Assembly (NCBI GenBank): GCA_026393275.1
Contig: JAPLAM010000091.1
Coordinates: 1 to 57,753, forward strand
DNA: 57,753 nucleotides
Reading direction: 5' to 3'
Origin: Arthrobacter sp.
Lineage (GTDB): Bacteria; Actinomycetota; Actinomycetes; Actinomycetales; Micrococcaceae
Shown here: positions 50,766 to 57,753 of the stretch, piece by piece
How positions within the stretch are numbered: position 1 is the first letter of the stretch
Layout of the letters: each line of letters begins with the position of its first letter
Position numbers and translations under genes: made by a program
The notes under the pieces: model-generated
Told to the model about the DNA's origin: nothing
Database searches by the model: none
Seen by the model: the letters and a program-made list of their open reading frames with translations, nothing else

Positions 50766-51786
50766 AGTGATCCCATCCCACAGTGTCAGCGGGCCTGCCC
50801 GCTATGGTCACGCCCGTGCCGGCTGTTGCTGCAGGGGCTTCTACCGAGCCTATCGCAGTGAAACCGTGAGGCAGCTGAACGTCTGCGGGGAAAGCGGCCA
50901 GCAGGCCGTGGTCCTCGCCGCCGCCGATGACCCACGGCATGGGGTCCTCGCCCAGCAGGGTGGCGGCCGACTGCAGCGGCGCGGCGAGCTCCTTCAGCGC
51001 CGCCGGGTCCAGGTTGAGCACGGCGTGGCTGGCAGCGGCCATCCGCGCCCCGTCCCGGACCAGCCCGTCGGAGATGTCCATCAGGGCGCTGGCTCCGGCG
51101 TTCCGGGCCAGCGGCCCGGATTCGAGTGGCGGCCGGGGCCGGCACTCGGTGTCCATCAGGGCGCGCTGTTCCTGCGTCAGGGCGTGCACGGGAACGGCGG
51201 ATTCCAGCAGGGCAAGGCCGGCGGCGGCGCGGCCGACGGTGCCGGCGAGCGCCAGGGTGTCCCCCGGCCGGGCGCCGGACCGCAGCACCGGGGCGTGTCC
51301 GTCGAGGGTGCCGAGGATGGCGACGCTGACGGCGAGCTCGCGTCCCCGGCCCAGGTCCCCGCCGGCCACGGCGCAGCCGTGCGCGCCGAGCCCGCGGATC
51401 CCGGCGCTCAGCCCGTCGGCGAAGTCCTCCACCCAGGCGACAAGGGTCTCCGGGGGCATGGTCAGGCTGACCACCAGCGAGGTGGCGCGGGCGCCCATGG
51501 CGTTGATGTCGCTGAGGTTTTGGGCGGCGGCTTTCCAGCCGACGTCGTAGCCGGAGGTCCGGTAGCCGTTATTCCACTCCAGCCGGAAGTCCTGGTCCAC
51601 CACCTGGGTGTCGATGCTGACCACCGTCCGGCCGTCCGGTGCCGCCACGATCGCGGCGTCGTCACCCGGGCCCAGCAGCAGGCTACTGCGGTCTCCGCCG
51701 TGGAGCCGCGGGAAGATCCGGGCGAGGAGGTCGGACTCGGAGAGTTCGGCCACGGTGAGGGGCGGTGGGGTGAGTGGTTCAGGCAC
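50755..51786 (-). CDS. thiL: Thiamine-monophosphate kinase
   Basis: 343-residue ATP-dependent kinase making thiamine diphosphate from thiamine monophosphate, PurM-like fold. Metal and nucleotide motifs include LLGPGDDAAIV, NLSDINAMGARA, VAGGDLGRG and SALMDISDGLVRD. It is the first gene of the thiL-fakA-like-recG-rsmD run. No TPP riboswitch pattern is visible upstream. Confidence 0.95.
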   Translation of the reverse strand: MPEPLTPPPLTVAELSESDLLARIFPRLHGGDRSSLLLGPGDDAAIVAAPDGRTVVSIDTQVVDQDFRLEWNNGYRTSGYDVGWKAAAQNLSDINAMGARATSLVVSLTMPPETLVAWVEDFADGLSAGIRGLGAHGCAVAGGDLGRGRELAVSVAILGTLDGHAPVLRSGARPGDTLALAGTVGRAAAGLALLESAVPVHALTQEQRALMDTECRPRPPLESGPLARNAGASALMDISDGLVRDGARMAAASHAVLNLDPAALKELAAPLQSAATLLGEDPMPWVIGGGEDHGLLAAFPADVQLPHGFTAIGSVEAPAATAGTGVTIAGRPADTVGWDHFAD

Positions 51787-51879
51787 AGCCCTACGCTACC
51801 GCGCGGGGATGACAATGGGGTGTCCGGGGGCGAGGAGCCCGGGTCGAGGCGACCCCAACCACCGGGATAGGCTGGATGG

Positions 51880-52383
51880 ATGCAACAGCTCCGCCGGCCC
51901 GGTTCTCTTCGTCCGCTTCGCCTTCTTGCCACCGCAACCGCCGCCGGGCTGGTGCTCAGTGCCTGCTCCCCCGTCGTGGACGTCGCCCCGGCCAAGGACG
52001 CGGCAAACGCCGCCTGCGCGCCCATGATGGTCGCACTGCCGGACAGCCTCGGCGACGCGAAGCTGCGCAAGACGAACAGCCAGGCGACGGCGGCGTGGGG
52101 CGATCCGTCCCTGGTGGTTCTGCGCTGCGGCGTCAACGTCCCCGGCCCCACCACCGACCGCTGCGTGAGTGTAAACGGCGTCGACTGGGTCATGAAGGAG
52201 GGCAGCCCGGTGTGGACGCTGACCACCTTCGGGCGGGACCCCGCTACGGAGATCCTGATGGATCCGAACAAGATCAGCTCGGCCACCGTGCTGGCGGAGC
52301 TGTCGGCGTCGGCTTCGAAAATCAAGGCAAGTCGGAACTGCGTGGGTCAGGCGGACCTGCAGAACCTGCCCACCGGCCAGTAG
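51880..52383 (+). CDS. DUF3515 family lipoprotein
   Basis: 167-residue exported lipoprotein with lipobox VLSAC (Cys29). It matches DUF3515, an actinobacterial family of unknown function; three further cysteines (CAPMM, LRCGV and DRCVS, plus SRNCVG) could form disulfides outside the membrane. It lies divergent from thiL and convergent with ddl, a common arrangement in this phylum. Confidence 0.85.
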   Translation: MQQLRRPGSLRPLRLLATATAAGLVLSACSPVVDVAPAKDAANAACAPMMVALPDSLGDAKLRKTNSQATAAWGDPSLVVLRCGVNVPGPTTDRCVSVNGVDWVMKEGSPVWTLTTFGRDPATEILMDPNKISSATVLAELSASASKIKASRNCVGQADLQNLPTGQ

Positions 52384-52431
52384 GGCGGCAGCGGCGCCCC
52401 GCGGGCGGCAGCGGCAGGTCCCCGCGTACCC

Positions 52432-53580
52432 TTAGCGCAGGCCGGTCTTGCGGTGCAGGGCCAAATGGATCAGTTCGTCGATCAGTTCCGCGTAGTCCAG
52501 CCCGGAGGCCTTCCACATTTGCGGGTACATGCTCTTGGGCGTGAAGCCGGGCATGGTGTTGATCTCGTTGATGATGAGTTCGCCCTCGGGCGTGTAGAAG
52601 AAGTCCACCCGGCTCAGACCCTCGGCGCCCACGGCGTCGAAAGCGACGGCCGCCAGCTCGCGGACCCGGGCGATGGCCTCGTCGGGGAGGTCGGCCGGGC
52701 AGCTGAGCGCGGCGGCGTTGTCCTCGACGTACTTGGCGTTGAAGTCGTAGAAAACATGGCCTCCGCCGGCGACGGAGATCTCACCGGGCATCGATGTGCG
52801 CGGCGCGTCGGTCCCGCGGCCCTCGAGCACGGCGCATTCGATCTCCCGGCCGACGATGCCGGCCTCGATCACGAGCTTGGGATCGTGTTCCCGCGCGGCG
52901 TCGATCGCGGCGTCCAGTTCCTCGAGCGAATCCACCTTGGAGATGCCCATCGAGGACCCGGCCCGCGCCGGCTTGACGAAGACCGGGAAGCCGAGGGCAT
53001 CCACCCGCTTACGCACCAGCTCGGGGTCGGTGAGCCACTGCCGGTCCGTCACCGCGATGTAGGGACCCACGCGCAGGCCGGCGGACTCGAAGACCACCTT
53101 CATGTAGTGCTTGTCCATGCCGACCGCCGAGGCCAGGACACCGGCGCCGACGTAGCGGGTGTCGGAGAGTTCCAGGAGCCCCTGGATGGTGCCGTCCTCG
53201 CCGAAGGGCCCGTGCAGCAGCGGGAAGACCACGTCCACGGAGCCGAGTTCCTGCGGAACCTGGTTCGGTGCGGCCACGATCAGCTGGTGTTCGCCGCCGA
53301 TCTCGGCCAGCGTCACGGTCTTCTCCGACGGCGCGACCTCGGGCAGCGAGCTGGCGGACAGCGACCATTCCTTGGTGTCGCCGGAGGCCAGCACCCACTG
53401 GCCGGTCTTGGCGATTCCGATTGGGATTACCTCGTACTTGGCCTGGTCGATCGCGCCGAGCACCCCGGCCGCCGTGACGCAGCTGACCGCGTGCTCGCTG
53501 GAGCGGCCGCCAAAGAGCACCGCTACCCGGGGGCGGGAGCGGACGGGAGTGGCCTCAGGAGTCAAATTCTTTTCCGACAC
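52432..53580 (-). CDS. ddl: D-alanine--D-alanine ligase
   Basis: 382-residue ATP-grasp enzyme that makes the D-Ala-D-Ala dipeptide of peptidoglycan. GTG 53580 starts two bases after gpsA ends. Motifs are VLFGGRSSEHAVS near the N-terminus, FPLLHGPFGEDGTIQG, PVFVKPARAGSSMGI and the C-terminal INEINTMPGFTPKSMYP. Vancomycin-type D-lactate ligases carry different residues at the subsite, and nothing here suggests that. It closes the murA-plsC-gpsA-ddl run. Confidence 0.95.
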   Translation of the reverse strand: MSEKNLTPEATPVRSRPRVAVLFGGRSSEHAVSCVTAAGVLGAIDQAKYEVIPIGIAKTGQWVLASGDTKEWSLSASSLPEVAPSEKTVTLAEIGGEHQLIVAAPNQVPQELGSVDVVFPLLHGPFGEDGTIQGLLELSDTRYVGAGVLASAVGMDKHYMKVVFESAGLRVGPYIAVTDRQWLTDPELVRKRVDALGFPVFVKPARAGSSMGISKVDSLEELDAAIDAAREHDPKLVIEAGIVGREIECAVLEGRGTDAPRTSMPGEISVAGGGHVFYDFNAKYVEDNAAALSCPADLPDEAIARVRELAAVAFDAVGAEGLSRVDFFYTPEGELIINEINTMPGFTPKSMYPQMWKASGLDYAELIDELIHLALHRKTGLR

Positions 53581-53582
53581 TG

Positions 53583-54644
53583 TTAGTAATCGCCTTCGGA
53601 TTTCAGGTCCCGGGACAACAGCAGCGGTCCCAGGTCGTCTACGGACAGTTTTCCGGCCAGCACAGCTACGACGGCGGCGGTGATGGGCATCTCGACGCCC
53701 AGCTTGCCGGCCAGTTCGTGCACGGCCTGGGCCGATTTGATGCCTTCGGCGGTCTGCGTCATCTCGGTGGTGACCTGTTCCAGGCTCAGGCCCTTGCCCA
53801 GCAGCCGTCCGGCGGTGTGGTTCCGCGACAGGGCCGAGGAACAGGTGGCGACGAGGTCGCCCAGGCCTGCAAGGCCGGCCATGGTCCGGGCCTCGCCGCC
53901 GAGGGCGAGCGTCAGCCGTGAGGTCTCGGCGAGGCCGCGGGTGATCACGGAAGCCTTGGTGTTGTCGCCCATCTGCTTGCCTTCGCAGATGCCCACGGCG
54001 AGGGCGATGACGTTCTTGACGATGCCGCCGATTTCGACGCCCACCACGTCCGCCGTCGTATAGGGACGGAAGTAGGGCGCTGTGCAGCTGCGGGCAACCC
54101 AGCCGGCTACCGCCGCGTCGGAGCAGGCGACCACAGATGCCGTCGGCTCGCCCCGGGCAATCTCCATGGCCAGGTTTGGCCCGGAAACCACGGCGATGCG
54201 CTCGGCAGGAATCCCCAGTTCCTCGCAAATCACTTCGCTCATCCGGGCGTCGCTGTGCAATTCCAGGCCCTTCATCAGCGACACGACCAGCGCGCCGGGC
54301 CCAATCAGGTGCTTCCACTCGCGCAACTGGGGCCGCAGGGTCTGCGCGGGGACAGCAAGGACCACCAGGTCGGCGCCGGCCAGGACCTCGGCGACGTCGG
54401 TGGAGGCGGTGATACTCACCGGCAGCGCAATGTCTTTCAGGTACTGCTCGTTGCGGTGCGCGGTGTTGATCTGGTCCACGACGGCGGCGCGGCGGCCCCA
54501 GAGGCGGATGCTGCGTTCGACGTCGGACGCGGCTGCCGCGTCGGCGAGGATCTTAGCGAAGGTGGTCCCCCAGGAGCCGGCGCCGAGCACGGCGACACAC
54601 GCGGCCGAGCCGGCGGAACTTGCGCCGGGGAGCTCTGCCGTCAC
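53583..54644 (-). CDS. gpsA: NAD(P)H-dependent glycerol-3-phosphate dehydrogenase
   Basis: 353-residue enzyme reducing dihydroxyacetone phosphate to glycerol-3-phosphate for phospholipids. Rossmann motif GAGSWGT (21-27); catalytic Lys in EIGGIVKNVIALAVG; GLAGLGDLVATC and SRNHTAGRLLGKG near the substrate site. GTG 54644 overlaps the plsC stop by four bases. Its pairing with plsC links supply of glycerol-3-phosphate to its later acylation. Confidence 0.95.
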   Translation of the reverse strand: MTAELPGASSAGSAACVAVLGAGSWGTTFAKILADAAAASDVERSIRLWGRRAAVVDQINTAHRNEQYLKDIALPVSITASTDVAEVLAGADLVVLAVPAQTLRPQLREWKHLIGPGALVVSLMKGLELHSDARMSEVICEELGIPAERIAVVSGPNLAMEIARGEPTASVVACSDAAVAGWVARSCTAPYFRPYTTADVVGVEIGGIVKNVIALAVGICEGKQMGDNTKASVITRGLAETSRLTLALGGEARTMAGLAGLGDLVATCSSALSRNHTAGRLLGKGLSLEQVTTEMTQTAEGIKSAQAVHELAGKLGVEMPITAAVVAVLAGKLSVDDLGPLLLSRDLKSEGDY

Positions 54645-55462
54645 TTGGCACCGTCCGCGGCGCTGCCGGGCTCCGGGTCGGTGTTTGCGGTGCCGCTTGC
54701 GGGGGCCACGGTGCCGGGATTGCCGCCGCGGTCCACAAAGCGGCCGTGGCTGGACTGGTTGTGCTCAGCGGGGTCCCACCGCACCAGCGGCGGCTGGCCG
54801 CCGCGGAGGCTGGCCAGCAGCTCGGTGATGGCGTCGATGATGACGTTGGTTGCTTCGGTCAGCGTGGCCTTGTCCAGCGGGCGCCCGGCGAAGGCGCTCA
54901 GGTCCACCGGATCGCCCACGAGAACCCGCGAGGTCTTCCGGGGGAAGATGTGGAACCGCTTGGCGTAGCGCGGGAAGACCTCGTGCGCCCCCCAGTGGGC
55001 CATCGGGACCACGGGGATGCCGCTCTGCAGCGCCATCCGAGCCGCCCCGGTGTGGCCCTTCATCGGCCAGAGCTCCGGATCGCGGGTCAGCGTGCCCTCG
55101 GGATAGATCACGATTGCGCCGCCCTCGTCCACGATTTCCTTGGCGAGCTGCAGCGAACGGTTAGCGCCCGCCGTCGAGCGTTCCACCGGGACCTGCTTGG
55201 TGTTGCGCAGCACCGCGCGAAGCACCGGCACCTTGAAAAGGCTGCCCTTGGCGAGGAAGTGCGGCATCCGCTTCTGGTTGTAGAGCATGTGGCCGATCAC
55301 CAGCGGATCGATCTCCGTGCAGTGGTTGGGCACGGCGATGAAGCCGCCCGCGGGGAGCTTTTCCAAGCCCTCCCACTTCTTGTTCATCAACAGGTTCATC
55401 GTCGGCCGGACGATTCCGGCCGCGATGGCAAAGTTGAGGTGGCTCTTCGCCGATTCCTTCAC
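54641..55462 (-). CDS. plsC: 1-acyl-sn-glycerol-3-phosphate acyltransferase
   Basis: 273-residue membrane-associated acyltransferase making phosphatidic acid. The HX4D catalytic motif is NHCTEID (His47, Asp52); the acceptor motif is PEGT (121-124). A C-terminal tail of about 50 residues is low in complexity and probably disordered. The start is GTG 55462, nine bases after murA ends. It is coupled to gpsA by overlap. Confidence 0.93.
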   Translation of the reverse strand: MKESAKSHLNFAIAAGIVRPTMNLLMNKKWEGLEKLPAGGFIAVPNHCTEIDPLVIGHMLYNQKRMPHFLAKGSLFKVPVLRAVLRNTKQVPVERSTAGANRSLQLAKEIVDEGGAIVIYPEGTLTRDPELWPMKGHTGAARMALQSGIPVVPMAHWGAHEVFPRYAKRFHIFPRKTSRVLVGDPVDLSAFAGRPLDKATLTEATNVIIDAITELLASLRGGQPPLVRWDPAEHNQSSHGRFVDRGGNPGTVAPASGTANTDPEPGSAADGAK

Positions 55463-55471
55463 GTGGTCCCT

Positions 55472-56797
55472 CTACCCGGCCGAGGTGATGTCGAAGTCGG
55501 CGCCCAGGCCGGCGAGCTTCTCGGTGAAACGCTCGTAACCGCGGTTGATGATGTCGATGCCCGTGACGCGGGAGGTTCCGGTGGCGGCAAGGGCGGCGAT
55601 GAGGTGGCTGAAGCCGCCGCGCAGGTCCGGCACGTCAATGTCGGTGCCCTTGAGCTGGGTGGGGCCGGAGATGACGGCCGAGTGCAGGAAGTTCCGCTGG
55701 CCGAAGCGGCACGGGACGCTGCCGAGGCACTCGCGGTGGACCTGGATGTTGGCGCCCATCCGGACCAGGGCGTCGGTGAAGCCGAAGCGGTTTTCGTAGA
55801 CGGTCTCGTGCACGATCGACACGCCCTCCGCCTGGGTCAGGGCCACGATGAGCGGCTGCTGCCAGTCGGTCATGAACCCGGGGTGCACATCGGTTTCGAG
55901 CACCAGCGGGTTGAGCTTGCCGCCCTTGTGGTAGAAGCGGATGCCGTCGTCGCCGATGTCCATCCCGCCGCCCACCTTGCGGTAGGTGTTCAGGAAGGTC
56001 ATCATGTCGCGCTGGGTGGCGCCTTCGACGAAGATGTCGCCGCGGGTCACCAGGGCGGCGGAGGCCCATGACGCGGATTCGTTCCGGTCGGACAAGGCCC
56101 GGTGGTTGTAGCCGCCCAGGTCGTGGACACCCTCGATCCGGATGGTGCGGTCCGTCTGGACGCTGATGATGGCGCCCATCTTCTGCAGCACGGCGATGAG
56201 GTCCACGATTTCGGGTTCGGTGGCCGCGCCCGTCAGTTCGGTGATGCCCTCCGCACGGGTGGCGCTGAGCAGCACCTGTTCGGTTGCTCCCACGGAGGGG
56301 TAGGGCAGCGCGATCTTGGCTCCCTTGAGGCCGTTCGGTGCGGAGATGTGGATGCCGCCCGGGCGCTTCTCGACGACGGCGCCGAACTGGCGCAATACGT
56401 TGAGGTGGTAGTCGATGGGGCGGTCGCCGATTTTGCAGCCGCCAAGGTCCGGAATGAAGGCCTCGCCGATGGCATGGATCAGGGGTCCGCACAGAAGGAT
56501 CGGGATGCGGGAGTCGCCGGCGTGCGCGTCGATGGCGGTGTGTGATGCCGTCTTCGCGTTGGTCGGATCCAGCGTGAGGTCACCGGTAACCGGGTCCTTC
56601 TCCACCGTGACGCCGTGGAGCTGGAGCAAGCTAGTGACAACCTCAACGTCCTTGATTTCGGGAACGTTGCGCAGAACGGACGGCTCATTGCCCAGCAGGG
56701 CAGCCACCATCGCCTTGGGGACAAGGTTCTTGGCCCCCCGCACGGTGACGCGGCCAGTCAGCGGGACGCCTCCGCGGATTGTCAGAACACTACTCAT
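55472..56797 (-). CDS. murA: UDP-N-acetylglucosamine 1-carboxyvinyltransferase
   Basis: 441-residue enzyme for the first step of peptidoglycan precursor synthesis, moving enolpyruvate from PEP to UDP-GlcNAc. Lys23-Asn24 (GAKN), Arg97 and Cys121 in GGCKIGDRP are seen; that cysteine is the fosfomycin target, so the enzyme should be sensitive at that position. It starts MSSVLTIRGG and is first in murA-plsC-gpsA-ddl. The family is slightly longer than the usual 420. Confidence 0.95.
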   Translation of the reverse strand: MSSVLTIRGGVPLTGRVTVRGAKNLVPKAMVAALLGNEPSVLRNVPEIKDVEVVTSLLQLHGVTVEKDPVTGDLTLDPTNAKTASHTAIDAHAGDSRIPILLCGPLIHAIGEAFIPDLGGCKIGDRPIDYHLNVLRQFGAVVEKRPGGIHISAPNGLKGAKIALPYPSVGATEQVLLSATRAEGITELTGAATEPEIVDLIAVLQKMGAIISVQTDRTIRIEGVHDLGGYNHRALSDRNESASWASAALVTRGDIFVEGATQRDMMTFLNTYRKVGGGMDIGDDGIRFYHKGGKLNPLVLETDVHPGFMTDWQQPLIVALTQAEGVSIVHETVYENRFGFTDALVRMGANIQVHRECLGSVPCRFGQRNFLHSAVISGPTQLKGTDIDVPDLRGGFSHLIAALAATGTSRVTGIDIINRGYERFTEKLAGLGADFDITSAG

Positions 56798-57054
56798 ATA
56801 CCGGTTTCCTCACGACTACTCGCCCCCAAATCCTTACAAAGGCACCAGCTAAGCATAGGAGCATGCGTTACCGATCCGAAATACGGCGCGGCCGGAAGCG
56901 CACGGAATGGCCCCATTCCACCGGGACGTGAGGGGGCGTTCTTAGGCGAAAAAGCCGGCAGGAACGCAGGCCTTTCCGGCGGTAATCGGCGCGCGCGTCA
57001 CGGCGGCACGGCCACTCCACCATTAATGTCAGACCCCGCAGGGACACTTGAAAC
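56798..57054. other. Divergent region between murA and the DUF222 gene
   Basis: 257 bases. A minus-strand TATGCT (56857-56852) could be the murA -10 box; the -35 is poor. A small hairpin, GGAATG-GCCC-CATTCC, lies near 56905-56920 (approximate). On the plus strand AGGGA stands about 10 bases before the DUF222 start. No gene is seen. Confidence 0.35.
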
Positions 57055-57753
57055 ATGGAGGTCATTCAGGCGTTCGACATGGTTTCGGCCAACCCAACAC
57101 CGGTACGTGCCGTGACGGTCTCCGACCTCGCCCGGATCCTGGCCAGCCTCCCGGCCCCGGCCAGTCCCGCCGACCTCATCACCGAAACACGCGAGCTGGA
57201 GGATCTGAAGTCCGCGCTGGCCGCCCGCCAGGCCCGGGATGCCGTCGCCTTCGATCTGCTCCAGCGCCGGGAACAGGCCGACGCCGGGATCCCCGCCGAG
57301 CAGCTGGGGACCGGTATCGGGGCGCAGCTCGCCCTGGCCCGGCGCGAATCCCCCGCCCGGGGCGGCCGGGTCCTGGGCCTGGCGAAGGCCCTCGTCACCG
57401 AAATGCCCCGCACCTTCGCCGCGCTGGAGACCGGGCAGCTCAACGAATGGCGGGCGACGCTCCTGGTCCGCGAGACCGCCTGCCTGTCCGCCGCCGACCG
57501 GGCCGGCGGCGATGAAGAGCTTGCCCCCGACGACGGGACATTCACCGGGGCCGGCGACCGTGCCATCATTGCCGCGGCCCGGGCCGCCGCCTACCGGCGT
57601 GACCCGCGCTCCGTCACCCAGCGGGCCGCCCACGCCGAGGCCGAACGCCACGTCGGTCTCCGTCCGGCCCCGGACACCATGTGCTACCTCACCGCCCTGC
57701 TCCCGGTCGCGGCCGGCGTCGCCGTGCACGCCGCCCTCACCCGGCACGCCGAC
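57055..57753 (+). CDS. DUF222 (13E12 repeat) HNH-nuclease-type protein, 5' part
   Basis: 233 codons read from ATG 57055 to the window edge without a stop. The product begins [14 protein letters not shown] and has the DUF222 features [39 protein letters not shown] and a late CYLTALLPV. These proteins usually end in an HNH endonuclease domain, which would lie beyond the window. Arthrobacter and mycobacterial genomes carry many copies; their function is unsettled, though mobility or DNA cleavage is suspected. Confidence 0.88.
   Translation, partial: MEVIQAFDMVSANPTPVRAVTVSDLARILASLPAPASPADLITETRELEDLKSALAARQARDAVAFDLLQRREQADAGIPAEQLGTGIGAQLALARRESPARGGRVLGLAKALVTEMPRTFAALETGQLNEWRATLLVRETACLSAADRAGGDEELAPDDGTFTGAGDRAIIAAARAAAYRRDPRSVTQRAAHAEAERHVGLRPAPDTMCYLTALLPVAAGVAVHAALTRHAD

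Noticed and set aside
50755..51879. TPP riboswitch at thiL
   Set aside because: The 93 bases upstream of thiL lack the conserved CUGAGA and ACCUG-type elements.
1..57753. tRNA, rRNA, tmRNA or SRP RNA genes
   Set aside because: I found no cloverleaf-like or conserved rRNA stretches in the intergenic regions; they are short and mostly explained.

Overview
The window is about 58 kb of high-GC actinobacterial chromosome. Gene content, gene order and protein sequences fit the Micrococcaceae, most likely an Arthrobacter or Pseudarthrobacter; that assignment comes from recognition, not a search. I see no rRNA, tRNA, CRISPR array, insertion sequence or prophage.

Layout. At the left edge are the end of acpP and fabF on the plus strand, then a 53-bp near-perfect palindrome. 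Most of the rest is one conserved housekeeping backbone on the minus strand. Read in its own direction, from right to left, it runs murA-plsC-gpsA-ddl (cell wall and phospholipid), thiL-fakA-like-recG-rsmD, coaD-yceD-rpmF-rnc-mutM, smc-ftsY, amtB-glnK, ffh, a small-enzyme group, rpsP-khpA-rimM-trmD-rplS, two signal peptidases, rnhB, DUF2469, yraN-yifB-dprA-xerC and DUF3145. It covers ribosome assembly, SRP targeting and protein export, chromosome segregation, DNA repair and processing of incoming DNA, and ammonium uptake.

Interruptions. Almost everything on the plus strand interrupts this backbone: a divergent glucose-6-phosphate dehydrogenase-like gene, an MFS exporter, the long-chain olefin genes oleA-oleBC-oleD, an SDR/aminotransferase/spermidine-synthase-like operon, an orphan substrate-binding lipoprotein with a divergent MarR regulator, a DUF3515 lipoprotein and, at the right edge, a truncated DUF222 gene. 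Beside the ole cluster lies a 1585-residue secreted protein with an N,N-dimethylformamidase-like head and four DUF4082 modules.

Points worth most attention: a 155-bp tandem repeat at 13173-13482 that can fold into a nested hairpin built on GGACAT half-sites; a probable ATT start codon for yceD; the modular DUF4082 protein; the compact SDR/aminotransferase/SpeE-like operon; and an operator-like inverted repeat lying over the promoter between the MarR gene and the orphan binding protein. The ole pathway is a recognisable known system. I found no clear large undescribed system; the tandem repeat is the best candidate for something new.
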